Shown in pieces: positions 5,396-13,764 of a stretch of 16,406 nt of DNA. How positions within the stretch are numbered: the stretch's first letter is position 1; each line of letters begins with the position of its first letter. The stretch is from an uncultured Oscillospiraceae bacterium (GTDB lineage: Bacteria > Bacillota > Clostridia > Oscillospirales > Oscillospiraceae): positions 1 through 16,406 of the forward strand of contig CAJUFJ010000065.1 in NCBI GenBank assembly GCA_910585815.1, in the 5' to 3' direction. The translations under genes and the position numbers were made by a program. The notes beneath the pieces are model-generated. The model saw only the letters and a list, made by a program, of their open reading frames with translations, searched no databases and was not told the DNA's origin.

Positions 5396-7273
5396 ATGAG
5401 GATTCAACACAACATCATGGCCATGAGCGCCTACCGCAACTACAACACCAACACCTCCGCTGTCGCCAAGAACCTGGAGAAGCTGAGCTCCGGCTACAAG
5501 ATCAACCGCGCCGGCGACGACGCCGCTGGTCTGGCTATTTCTGAGAAGATGCGCGCTCAGATCACCGGTCTGAATGCCGCGCAGAAGAACGTGAAGGACG
5601 GCATCTCCCTGGTGAAGACCGCTGAGGGCGCCATGCAGGAGATTCAGGACATGCTCAACCGCATGGACTACCTGGCCACTCAGTCCGCCAACGGCACTTA
5701 TGACGACGATGTGGACCGCGCCGCTCTCCAGAAAGAGGTTGAGCAGCTGAAGTCCGAAATCAACCGCATCGCTGACAGCGCCAACTTCAACGGCATCAAG
5801 CTGCTGGACGGCTCTCAGGACGCCTCCACCAAGCTGGGCGCTATGACCAACCTGACCTCCGCCCAGGCCGTGGCTGACGGCGTGCAGACCGGCAGCAAGC
5901 CCACCGCCGGTGTGTACTCCCTGGACCTGAAGGACCTGACTCTGAAGCTGGGCACTACCACCGAGCAGTATACCGTCACTCCCTCGACGGATATTCACCA
6001 CGATTCCTATACCTCGATTCAGCCGTCTCGTGTTACAACTACTTCTGGTGGCGGCCAGGTGACTCACGCTTCTACTACGATTACCCATTCGGCCACTACG
6101 ACGCACCAGGCTGCCGTGATGGGCACCCGCGATGTTGACAAGACCATCGCTGCCGCCGACATCACCTTCCAGCTGGGCGGCGCTGACTTTAAGGACGCTG
6201 ACGGCAACACCATCACCCTGGGCAACAAGGTCACCGACAAGAACAAGGCCGGCGAGCAGATTGCCGAGGCTCTGGACGGCTCCACCATCGAGATCGACGG
6301 CGTCACCTACGATGTCAAGAACGACAATGGCAAGCTGACCCTGACCGGCCGGAATGCTCCCGACGCCGATCCCACCACCGCGCTGGATGTTTCTCTTACT
6401 CTTACCGGCGCTGTCGAGGGCAAGAACAACGGCCACGATCTGTCTGTCCACGTGGATACCGCTCCTGTGGCCAACGGCTCCAACAAGCTGGCCCAGGGCA
6501 AGTTCACCCTGACCAACGATATGATCAAGAACGGCAGCGCCATTCAGATCGGCAAGGAGACCTATGTCTTCCAGGTGGGTGACGACAATCCCATCACGGC
6601 CAGCGGCGGCCAGAAGGTCATTAAGCTGGATGCGGGCCTGAGCGATGCCGACGCCCTCAAGCAGGCCGCCGACAAGCTGAGCCAGCAGAACAACAAGCAC
6701 TTCCACATCACCACCAGTCGGGACGGCAAGACCATCCACCTCACCGAGAAGGCCGACGCTGTGGACTACGAGAAGGATTGGGACCTCCACGGCACCGACG
6801 ATGCGGCCGAGAAGGACGCCGACTGGTCCAAGGTCATCAAGACCGGTAAGCTGGAAAAGAGCAACGCCGGCGGTAAGGCGCTCCAGCTGCAAATCGGCGA
6901 CACCTCCGACAGCTACAACCAGCTGAAGGTCTCCATCGGCGACATGCACACCGCCGCCATGGGCATTGCCGACCTGAACATCGGCAATCAGGATGATGCC
7001 GCCGCCGCGATTCAGAAAATCCGCGACGCCATCAACTACGTGTCCGGCGTCCGCGGCGACCTGGGCGCTACCCAGAACCGTCTGGAGCACACCGCCAACA
7101 ACCTGTCCGTGATGGCCGAGAACATCCAGGACGCCGAGTCCACCATCCGCGACACCGACGTGGCCGAGGAGATGATGAGCTACACCAAGAACAACATCCT
7201 GGTGCAGTCCGCCCAGGCCATGCTGGCCCAGGCCAATCAGGTGCCCCAGGGCGTCCTCCAGCTGCTGGGCTGA
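5396..7273 (+). CDS. Flagellin with large central variable domain
   Basis: 625 residues; ATG 5396 is chosen because MRIQHNIMAMSAYRNYN is the standard flagellin start and AAAGGAAG precedes it; no signal peptide, as expected for type III export. The N-terminal D0/D1 (about 1-140: LEKLSSGYKINRAGDDAAGL, IQDMLNRM, NFNGIKLLDG) and C-terminal D1/D0 (about 520-625: NRLEHTANNLSVMAENIQD, SAQAMLAQANQVPQGVLQLL) are textbook. Minimal Firmicutes flagellins are about 270 residues; here about 380 surface-exposed residues are inserted. Within them, about 196-242 are rich in Thr, Ser and His with visibly different codon choice. The protein polymerises into the filament and is the obvious acceptor for the downstream modification genes. 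It is preceded by csrA and a structured leader and followed by a hairpin terminator. Product certain; fliC or hag is the usual name. Confidence 0.97.
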   Translation: MRIQHNIMAMSAYRNYNTNTSAVAKNLEKLSSGYKINRAGDDAAGLAISEKMRAQITGLNAAQKNVKDGISLVKTAEGAMQEIQDMLNRMDYLATQSANGTYDDDVDRAALQKEVEQLKSEINRIADSANFNGIKLLDGSQDASTKLGAMTNLTSAQAVADGVQTGSKPTAGVYSLDLKDLTLKLGTTTEQYTVTPSTDIHHDSYTSIQPSRVTTTSGGGQVTHASTTITHSATTTHQAAVMGTRDVDKTIAAADITFQLGGADFKDADGNTITLGNKVTDKNKAGEQIAEALDGSTIEIDGVTYDVKNDNGKLTLTGRNAPDADPTTALDVSLTLTGAVEGKNNGHDLSVHVDTAPVANGSNKLAQGKFTLTNDMIKNGSAIQIGKETYVFQVGDDNPITASGGQKVIKLDAGLSDADALKQAADKLSQQNNKHFHITTSRDGKTIHLTEKADAVDYEKDWDLHGTDDAAEKDADWSKVIKTGKLEKSNAGGKALQLQIGDTSDSYNQLKVSIGDMHTAAMGIADLNIGNQDDAAAAIQKIRDAINYVSGVRGDLGATQNRLEHTANNLSVMAENIQDAESTIRDTDVAEEMMSYTKNNILVQSAQAMLAQANQVPQGVLQLLG

Positions 7274-7309
7274 TTTTTGGGAAAAAGCTTTATCTCATTT
7301 GCACATGCA

Positions 7310-7333
7310 GGGGGCGGGCACTTGCCCGCCCCC
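7310..7333 (+). terminator. Terminator hairpin after flagellin
   Basis: A perfect 10-base-pair GC stem (GGGGGCGGGC / GCCCGCCCCC) with an ACTT loop, followed by GTTTCTCTG. The weak U-run suggests partial read-through, so the modification operon could get a low share of flagellin transcription. Confidence 0.65.
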
Positions 7334-7362
7334 GTTTCTCTGTACGGAAAGGAATCAAAACT

Positions 7363-9375
7363 ATGAGAGCCATTGAAATCGCCCGCCGCATGGCAGAGCT
7401 GGGCCAGATCCAGGAGGCCCAGAACGCCTACCGCCTGGCCATCTATGAAAATGACGGACAGAACCCGGTGGAGGACATGGAGGCAGCCATCTATCTGCTG
7501 CAATCCGGCGCGGACTACCGGCTGCCTTACACCTGCTTTCTGCGGCTTTACAACCGGGGACACTTCCGGGAGGACTGCCTGTCCATCATGACTGGGGCCT
7601 TCTATACGCCCAATGTAAAAAAACTGCGTGCGGACTACGAGCGAAACTGCAAGCGGCTGAAAAAGTACCCTTACCTGTTCCGCAAGGATTTTCTCCCCTT
7701 TGAGCAGCTCCCCATTCACTTTTTTCCTTACGACGATAACGGCTATACGCCCTTCTACCCGGAACAGGGGCGTTTTGGCGATTATATAAATTTTAAAACC
7801 TCCGTAATCTCCCGCAATTTCTTCAAAAATCTGGACGCCCCCATCCTCGCCGCCGACGTCTATTCCCAGTATGAGCTGGAGTATCTGGTGGACAATGTGC
7901 GCAAAAGCGAACACATCGGCCGGGAAAACCATATTTATCTTCACTACACCGACTGGGGGACCTTCTGCGCCCATCTCCAGTGCCTGAACCTGCGCCCCCT
8001 GCTGGAGGAGGAGAAGATCGTCTTCCTGATCGGGGACGAGATCAGCCAGTACCCCATCGACTTTAAGGAACGCTTTGGCATCGACTACAGTGTCTTCCCC
8101 GTTAAGCCCATCGGCGTGCGGGAGGTCAAGCGGATGATCTGGCATACCCAGCTCTCCAGCCACAACGGCGGCGACTTTTTCAACGAAATCTTCGACGGTC
8201 ACCCCAATCTCATCGCCATGCCCTCCATTATGATGGAAAACGTGGAGAAAAAGGTTCTGGAGCTGAAGGGGCTGATGGAGGCCAGCTGCGACGAAAAGAC
8301 CGCCGGCCTGCTCTTTCGCGCCTGGAAGCCCCACATTGTGCAGGAGCTCTTTGCACTGGGAAACGACCGCACCGATAAGGACCTCTTTGCCGCCGTCTAC
8401 CTGGGCAGCCGGACCTACACCCGCAATCTGGACCACAGGTCCCGCATTGTCCCGGCCCTGTTTTTCCAGCCCCACTTTGGCAATTTGAAATATGTCCTGT
8501 CGGCGGACAAGGCAGGGCGCACAGTTTTGCGCTCCAGACAGTATGAGATTATCGCCCAATCCCCGATTTTCCAGTATTTCAAATACATCAAGACCTTCAC
8601 CCCCATGCGCCGCATCACCACCAGCTACGGCGCTGCCATGCGCTTCATGTGGGCCTTCCCGGGCAAGACCGACGAGGATCGGAAGGGCACGGTAGTGGGC
8701 GACCAGATATCGGACAAGCTGCTCAACCGCAGCTTCATGATTGACCCCGGCGACCGCCTCTACCGGGACAGTGTACTGGTACGGTTTGAGGACGGCAAAC
8801 TCAATCCCAAGGCTACCTTCACCGCCCTGGCCGCCTTCCTGGACCTGCCCTATACCGAGAGCATGACCTACTGCTCCCTGGCAGGTCGGCGTAACCCGGA
8901 ATCGCTGAAGGGCAACGACCGCGGCTTTGATACCGCCGCCGTCTACCGCTCCTATGACGAGTACGCCAACGACGCGGAGCGGTATTTTATCGAGTATTTC
9001 ATGCGGGATGTCTACGAGCATTACGGCTACGGCTTCCTCTACTACGACGGCGCACCGGTGGACGAAGCCCGGATCAATGAGCTGATCGACGGCTTTACCA
9101 CCTCTGACGAGTATATGCGGGCCAGCTGGCAGAAGAACATCCTCCAGGATGTGACGGTGGAGAAGGATGGCGAACCGGTTTCCGAAGAACTCCAGGAGGA
9201 GAGCAAACGGGACTTTCTGGAGCAGAAAATGGACGGTATACGAAGAAGGAGGACAAACATTGCCCGTTCCCTCCTGCGCGATTTGCATTTTGTGAACAAA
9301 AACGGCCAGCCTCTGCGCATGATGCCGAAGCTGGAGCTGGACCCTGCGCTGCTGGAAAACCCACTTTACTATTAA
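7363..9375 (+). CDS. Large sulfotransferase-like protein, candidate phosphonate transferase for flagellin
   Basis: 670 residues; ATG 7363 follows GGAAAGGAATC. The first about 250 residues resemble no domain I recognise, starting with helices that may be TPR-like. From about 263 there is a sulfotransferase-type phosphate loop, SSHNGGDFFNEIFDGHPNLI (compare GSSRSGTTFLxxLLxxHP); the usual Ser/Thr of the loop is replaced (His267-Asn-Gly-Gly-Asp). At about 471-495 comes VLVRFEDGKLNPKATFTALAAFLDLP, the C-terminal helix typical of PAPS sulfotransferases (VRYEDL..P...L..L..FLG). A charged tail from about 600 follows. Sulfotransferases move sulfuryl from PAPS, recognising its 3'-phosphate. The neighbour encodes a CysC-like kinase, but no ATP sulfurylase is present and the next genes make a phosphonate, so the donor may be a 3'-phospho-CMP-phosphonate and the acceptor flagellin. 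Fold assignment is moderate; donor and acceptor are inference. Confidence 0.6.
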   Translation: MRAIEIARRMAELGQIQEAQNAYRLAIYENDGQNPVEDMEAAIYLLQSGADYRLPYTCFLRLYNRGHFREDCLSIMTGAFYTPNVKKLRADYERNCKRLKKYPYLFRKDFLPFEQLPIHFFPYDDNGYTPFYPEQGRFGDYINFKTSVISRNFFKNLDAPILAADVYSQYELEYLVDNVRKSEHIGRENHIYLHYTDWGTFCAHLQCLNLRPLLEEEKIVFLIGDEISQYPIDFKERFGIDYSVFPVKPIGVREVKRMIWHTQLSSHNGGDFFNEIFDGHPNLIAMPSIMMENVEKKVLELKGLMEASCDEKTAGLLFRAWKPHIVQELFALGNDRTDKDLFAAVYLGSRTYTRNLDHRSRIVPALFFQPHFGNLKYVLSADKAGRTVLRSRQYEIIAQSPIFQYFKYIKTFTPMRRITTSYGAAMRFMWAFPGKTDEDRKGTVVGDQISDKLLNRSFMIDPGDRLYRDSVLVRFEDGKLNPKATFTALAAFLDLPYTESMTYCSLAGRRNPESLKGNDRGFDTAAVYRSYDEYANDAERYFIEYFMRDVYEHYGYGFLYYDGAPVDEARINELIDGFTTSDEYMRASWQKNILQDVTVEKDGEPVSEELQEESKRDFLEQKMDGIRRRRTNIARSLLRDLHFVNKNGQPLRMMPKLELDPALLENPLYY

Positions 9376-9385
9376 GGAGAAAAAG

Positions 9386-9898
9386 ATGGACAGAAAAAAT
9401 CGAGTGTACTGGCTGACCGGGTTATCCGGGGCCGGCAAAACCACCATTGGGCGGTTGTGGTATGAGGAACTGAAACAGTCTGGCGAAAGGGTTGTCCTGC
9501 TGGACGGGGACGAGCTTCGGGCGGTATTCGGCGGGGGATTTGGCTTTACCGCCGAGGCCCGGCTGAAACTGGGGATGAGCTACGGCCGCCTGTGCGCCCT
9601 GCTGGCCGCCCAGGGTTTTACCGTGGTATGCTGCACCATCTCCATGTTCCACAGCGTACGTGCATGGAATCGGGCCAACATCCCCGGCTATTATGAGGTG
9701 TACATACAGGCCTCGATGGACACGCTGCGCCAGCGGGACCAGAAGGGGCTCTACAGTCAGAACGCAGAGAACGTAGCGGGGGTCGGCCTGCAGGTGGAGA
9801 TGCCCAGCACACCCGACCTGATTCTGGATAACAACGGCCAGAGCACTCCGGAGGAACAGGTGGCGCTGCTGCGCCGGGCGGCAGAGGAGGGTGTGTAA
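9386..9898 (+). CDS. APS-kinase-like (CysC family) protein, candidate 3'-kinase of a nucleotide-phosphonate
   Basis: 170 residues, ATG 9386 behind AAGGAGAAA, 10 bases after the previous stop. The Walker A is GLSGAGKTTIG, followed by LLDGDELR, GFTAEARLKLGM and YYEVYIQASMDTLRQRDQKGLYS, all aligning with CysC (GLSGSGKST, DGDNxR, GFS..DR, EV.V..PLE.C..RDPKGLY). The CysC residues that hold APS are changed: DRxENIRR becomes ARLKLGMSYGR, and ISPFRxDR becomes ISMFHSVRAWNR. So ATP binding is kept while the acceptor nucleotide probably differs. In Campylobacter jejuni a CysC-like enzyme of the same kind (Cj1415) phosphorylates the 3'-OH of CDP-amidate in phosphoramidate capsule synthesis. With a cytidylyltransferase next door, the substrate here may be a CMP-phosphonate. 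True APS kinase is the alternative, but no sulfate-activation partner is present. Confidence 0.75.
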   Translation: MDRKNRVYWLTGLSGAGKTTIGRLWYEELKQSGERVVLLDGDELRAVFGGGFGFTAEARLKLGMSYGRLCALLAAQGFTVVCCTISMFHSVRAWNRANIPGYYEVYIQASMDTLRQRDQKGLYSQNAENVAGVGLQVEMPSTPDLILDNNGQSTPEEQVALLRRAAEEGV

Positions 9899-9899
9899 T

Positions 9900-11207
9900 A
9901 TGGCGGAAAGAAAGACAGTGTTTATGTCCATCGGCACCGATGTAATCCACGGCGGACACATTGAAATCATCGGTCAGGCGGCCCAGCTGGGAGAGCTGAC
10001 TGTAGGCGTGCTCACTGACGAGGTGGTGGCCGCCTACAAACGCCACCCGCTCCTGTCCTGTGAGGAACGGATGAAAATCGCAGCCGGCCTGAAGGGTGTG
10101 GCCCATGTGGTCAAGCAGAACGATATTGGCTACGCCGCCCCCCTGCGGGCCTTAAAGCCGGACTATGTAGTACATGGAGACGACTGGCGGGAGGGCTTTC
10201 AAAAGCCTGTGCGAGAAGAATGCCTGCAGCTGCTGGCAGAGTATGGCGGGGAGCTGGTGGAATTTCCGTACTCCCATAACCGGGAATATGACCGGCTGGA
10301 GGCTGCCGCCCGGTCACAACTGTCCATCCCGGATCTGCGCCGTGGCCGGCTGAAGTGGTTGATTGAGAAAAAAGGCCTTGTAACCTGCATGGAGGCCCAC
10401 AACGGTCTTACCGGCCTGATTGCAGAGAAGACCGCGGTGATGGAAAACGGCGTTATCCGCCAGTTTGATGGGATGTGGGTGTCCTCTCTGTGCGACTCTA
10501 CCATCAAGGGCAAGCCGGATATTGAGTTGGTTGACTTCTCCTCCCGGCTGAATACCATCAATGAAATCATGGAGGTTACGACCAAGCCCATGATCCTGGA
10601 TGGGGACACCGGAGGTCTGACCGAACACTTTGTCTATACCGTGCGCACACTGGAGCGCATTGGGGTGTCTGCCGTCATTATTGAGGATAAGATCGGGCTG
10701 AAGCGCAACTCCCTGTTCGGCACGGAGGCCCACCAGCAGCAGGACAGCATCCCCAATTTCTGTCATAAAATATCCGAGGGCAAGCGGGCTCTGAAGACGA
10801 AAGACTTTATGATCATTGCCCGCATCGAAAGTCTGATCCTGGAGCAGGGACTGGATGATGCTCTGAAACGGGCCTTCGCCTATGTGGAGGCCGGGGCGAG
10901 CGGTATTATGATCCACTCCCGGCGTCGGGAACCCGACGAGGTCTTCGCGTTTATCCGCCGGTTCCGGGAAAAGAATCAGCACACTATTTTGGTGGTCGTC
11001 CCCACATCCTACAACGCGGTCACAGAGGACGAGTTTAAGAGCCGGGGGGCAAATGTGGTGATTTATGCCAACCATCTGATCCGCAGCAGTTATCCTGCCA
11101 TGCAGAAAACGGCAGAGACCATTTTGCGGTGCCGCCGGTCGAAAGAGGCAAGTGAGCAATTTTGTATGCCAATCAAAGAAATTTTATCTCTCATTCCAGA
11201 AGAATAA
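9900..11207 (+). CDS. Nucleotidyltransferase-phosphoenolpyruvate mutase fusion (Fom1-like architecture)
   Basis: 435 residues; ATG 9900, nine bases after AGGAGG and one base past the previous stop. Residues 1-140 are a cytidylyltransferase-like Rossmann domain with the HxGH motif (His17-GGH20) and DYVVHGDDW. The motif that usually closes the active site (G-I-S-T-T type) is missing; SHNREYDRL stands there, so catalysis by this half is uncertain. From about 158 it is PEP mutase: MEAHNGLTGLIAEK, DGMWVSSLCDS, MILDGDTGG with the metal-binding Asp, and the signature EDKIGLKRNS (262-271), which separates mutases from related lyases. The mutase converts PEP to phosphonopyruvate, the first C-P bond of nearly all phosphonates, and needs the decarboxylase encoded downstream to pull the reaction. 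Fom1 of Streptomyces fosfomycin synthesis has the same two-domain order, with CMP transfer to a phosphonate. Mutase activity is highly likely. Confidence 0.92.
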   Translation: MAERKTVFMSIGTDVIHGGHIEIIGQAAQLGELTVGVLTDEVVAAYKRHPLLSCEERMKIAAGLKGVAHVVKQNDIGYAAPLRALKPDYVVHGDDWREGFQKPVREECLQLLAEYGGELVEFPYSHNREYDRLEAAARSQLSIPDLRRGRLKWLIEKKGLVTCMEAHNGLTGLIAEKTAVMENGVIRQFDGMWVSSLCDSTIKGKPDIELVDFSSRLNTINEIMEVTTKPMILDGDTGGLTEHFVYTVRTLERIGVSAVIIEDKIGLKRNSLFGTEAHQQQDSIPNFCHKISEGKRALKTKDFMIIARIESLILEQGLDDALKRAFAYVEAGASGIMIHSRRREPDEVFAFIRRFREKNQHTILVVVPTSYNAVTEDEFKSRGANVVIYANHLIRSSYPAMQKTAETILRCRRSKEASEQFCMPIKEILSLIPEE

Positions 11208-11223
11208 GAAAAGGAGCAGAATT

Positions 11224-12651
11224 ATGGATTTACAGGAACGGGTATCCCTGAAAAAGGCGGACCGAAATGAGCTTTATACGCTGGAGCCCCCCTTTCCAAC
11301 TACCAATTTCCTGTTGGAGTTGTCCAACGCCTGCAACCACAGATGTTTGTTCTGCGCCCATCAGAAGATGAGACGGAAGGTTGGCAGGATGAAGCCTGAG
11401 ATGGTCGAGAGCGTCCTGCGGCAGGCCTATGAGCTGGGCACCCGGGAGGTGGGCATGTATGCCACCGGAGAGCCATTTATTGTACCTGAGCTGGCAAGCT
11501 ATATCAAACTGGCCAAGGATATTGGCTATACCTACGTTTATCTCACTTCCAACGGGGCTCTGGCCACACCAGAGCTGATCCGGGCAGTGGTGGACGCCGG
11601 ATTGGACAGCATAAAGTTTTCTATCAACGCACCGGAGCGGAAGCTATATGAGTTTATCCACGGACAGGACGATTTTGACAAGGTGTTTGACCACTTGGTC
11701 TACCTGAATCAGTACCGCAAAGAGAGTGGTCGGAATTTCAAAATATACATCACAGGTATTCTTACCCGTTATACTGAGCATACCCGCAGTGACTACTTTA
11801 CGGTTTTTGAGGGCCTGGCGGATCAGATTGTGTTCAAAGAGGTATATAATCAGGGCGGCTATATGCCGGAGATTGACTATCAGCTGAAATGCACGTATGA
11901 TAAAGAGCAGACCCGCCGGTGCAACCTGCCCTTTGATGCCCTGTGCGTCACCTGGGAGGGCTATCTGTCGGTGGAGAATGCGGATTTTGAAAACATGCTT
12001 ATTGTGGCGAACCTGAATAAGGTATCGTTGAAAGAGGGCTGGTATGGTGAAAAGATGAAGGAGGTCCGGCGGATGTTCCTGGAGGACTGCCTGGAGGGCA
12101 CCCTGTGCCACGGCTGCGTCCATCACTGTCAGTCATCTGCGGCTCCCCTTATGCCCGAGTACGCCACAGAAAATCCGGACCTCTTTCTGGATTGGCCGGT
12201 GCGGGAGAGAATCAAGGCAGCGGGGCTGCCCTATACCAAGCTGGTATATGTCCCAATGGCGGCGGACATCATTCATCCCGGGCATATCAACATATTGAAG
12301 ACGGCCGCCTCTCTGGGGCGGGTTGTAGTTGGTCTGTTCAGTGACGAGGCGATCCGCAGCTACAAGCCGGAGCCCTACATGAGCTACGAGGAGCGGAAGG
12401 CTGTGGTGGAGAGTTTGAAGTATGTGGATGAAGTGACCTGCCAGGAGACCAAGGATTATTCAGACAACCTTCGGCGGTATCGGCCCGATTATATAGTCCA
12501 CGGCACGGACTGGCGCACAGGACCGTTGGCAGAGGTGCGGCAGAGCGCCATCGACCTGATGACCCAGTGGGGCGGCGAGGTCGTTGAGCCCGACTATACA
12601 CAGGGCGTTTCGTCCACAAAATTTAAACAGAAGGTGAAGCAGACAGAATGA
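11224..12651 (+). CDS. Radical SAM enzyme fused to a C-terminal cytidylyltransferase domain
   Basis: 475 residues from ATG 11224, behind AAAGGAGC and 16 bases after the previous stop. Cys37-x3-Cys41-x2-Cys44 (CNHRCLFC) is the radical SAM 4Fe-4S motif, followed by GEPFIVPEL and SINAPERKLYEFIHGQDDFD. At about 237-310 further Cys (RRCNLPF, LCVTWEGYL, LCHGCVHHC) match a SPASM or twitch domain with auxiliary clusters; I see no cobalamin-binding domain. From about 338 there is a complete nucleotidyltransferase: HPGH (351-354), DYIVHGTDW and GVSSTKF, homologous to the N-terminal domain of the mutase gene but with the GISTT-type motif intact. This domain is therefore the better candidate for making a CMP-phosphonate. 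The radical reaction is unknown. The stop overlaps the next ATG (ATGA), indicating tight coupling with the decarboxylase. The fusion itself is clear; the substrate is not. Confidence 0.88.
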   Translation: MDLQERVSLKKADRNELYTLEPPFPTTNFLLELSNACNHRCLFCAHQKMRRKVGRMKPEMVESVLRQAYELGTREVGMYATGEPFIVPELASYIKLAKDIGYTYVYLTSNGALATPELIRAVVDAGLDSIKFSINAPERKLYEFIHGQDDFDKVFDHLVYLNQYRKESGRNFKIYITGILTRYTEHTRSDYFTVFEGLADQIVFKEVYNQGGYMPEIDYQLKCTYDKEQTRRCNLPFDALCVTWEGYLSVENADFENMLIVANLNKVSLKEGWYGEKMKEVRRMFLEDCLEGTLCHGCVHHCQSSAAPLMPEYATENPDLFLDWPVRERIKAAGLPYTKLVYVPMAADIIHPGHINILKTAASLGRVVVGLFSDEAIRSYKPEPYMSYEERKAVVESLKYVDEVTCQETKDYSDNLRRYRPDYIVHGTDWRTGPLAEVRQSAIDLMTQWGGEVVEPDYTQGVSSTKFKQKVKQTE

Positions 12652-13751
12652 CCCTTGATTTTTTACAGTCATTTGAATTCTTTTCCGGTGTGCCGGACTC
12701 CCAGCTGCGGGCGCTGTGTGACTATTTGATGGACACCTATGGGACCGACCCGCAGCACCATATCATTGCAGCAAACGAGGGGAATGCCGCGGCCCTGGCG
12801 GCCGGATACCATTTGGCCACAGGGAAAACCCCTGTCGTATACCTGCAGAACAGCGGACTGGGAAATATCGTAAACCCGGTGGCTTCTCTGCTGAATGAGA
12901 AGGTATACGGGATTCCCTGCCTGTTTATAGTCGGCTGGCGGGGAGAACCGGGAGTGCATGACGAGCCTCAACACATCTTCCAGGGTGAGATCACTCTGGA
13001 CCTGCTGGAGGCATTGGATATTCCCGCCTTTGTAATCAGCAAAGAGACCACCTTAGAACAGGTTATGGCACAGCTGGAGGCGTGGCAGGGACTGTTTGCC
13101 CAAGGCCGTCAGGCGGCATTTGTGGTGCGAAAAGGGGCCCTGGAATACCATAAGAGGTCCTATGCCAACGGCCAGAGGATGAGCCGGGAGGAGGCCATCC
13201 GGCAAATTCTCCGGGTATCCGGGGACGACCCTGTAGTGTCCACCACGGGCAAGGCCAGCCGGGAGCTGTATGAGCTGCGGACCGCCCAGGGGCAGGGACA
13301 CGAACACGATTTTCTCACCGTGGGCTCTATGGGGCACAGCTCCTCCATCGCCCTGGGCATCGCCCTGCAAAGGCCGGAGCGCCGGGTCTGGTGTCTGGAC
13401 GGAGACGGTGCGGCTCTGATGCATTTGGGTGCAATGGCGCTGATTGGTGCAAGTCAGCCCGCCAATTTTATTCACATTATCTTGAATAATACAGCGCATG
13501 AGTCGGTGGGAGGAATGCCCACTGTATCGGGAACAGTTGATTTGACTGCTGTTGCCAGGGCCTGCGGCTATTCAAATGCAGTATCTGTTGAGACAGAGGA
13601 ACAGCTGAAGTTGGAGCTGTCAAGAGCCGGACAGGGGTTACACATGATTGAAGTAAAATGCGCCTTGGGTGCACGGGCAGACTTGGGACGGCCCACTACT
13701 TCCGCTGAGGAAAACAAACTCGCTTTTATGGAACATCTTAGCAAAAATTAA
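12648..13751 (+). CDS. Phosphonopyruvate decarboxylase (thiamine diphosphate-dependent)
   Basis: 367 residues, the usual size for this single-chain family. The start ATG overlaps the previous stop. The N-terminal half opens FFSGVPDSQL and has ANEGNAAALAAGYHLATGK with the ThDP-activating Glu, then YLQNSGLGNIVNPVASL and WRGEPGVHDEPQH, hallmarks of phosphonopyruvate and sulfopyruvate decarboxylases. The C-terminal half has the ThDP-Mg motif: DGDG (251-254) ending in LNN (279-281). It converts phosphonopyruvate to phosphonoacetaldehyde, making the unfavourable mutase step irreversible; this product feeds 2-aminoethyl- or 2-hydroxyethylphosphonate synthesis. No aminotransferase or alcohol dehydrogenase for the aldehyde is in the window, so the later step is encoded elsewhere or done by the radical SAM enzyme. 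Sulfopyruvate decarboxylase is excluded mainly by the linked mutase. Equivalent genes are called ppd, aepY or fom2. Confidence 0.93.
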   Translation: MTLDFLQSFEFFSGVPDSQLRALCDYLMDTYGTDPQHHIIAANEGNAAALAAGYHLATGKTPVVYLQNSGLGNIVNPVASLLNEKVYGIPCLFIVGWRGEPGVHDEPQHIFQGEITLDLLEALDIPAFVISKETTLEQVMAQLEAWQGLFAQGRQAAFVVRKGALEYHKRSYANGQRMSREEAIRQILRVSGDDPVVSTTGKASRELYELRTAQGQGHEHDFLTVGSMGHSSSIALGIALQRPERRVWCLDGDGAALMHLGAMALIGASQPANFIHIILNNTAHESVGGMPTVSGTVDLTAVARACGYSNAVSVETEEQLKLELSRAGQGLHMIEVKCALGARADLGRPTTSAEENKLAFMEHLSKN

Positions 13752-13764
13752 AACGGGGGCGTCA

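Noticed and set aside
5375..7090. 571-residue open frame antisense to flagellin
   Set aside because: Rich in Val, Gly and Leu with no family features; it is the mirror of a GC-ending codon gene. The sense frame is an unmistakable flagellin.
7237..9447. 736-residue open frame antisense to the sulfotransferase-like gene
   Set aside because: Shadow frame created by codon bias; no ribosome binding site and no recognisable motif, while the sense frame has motifs, a start and operon spacing.
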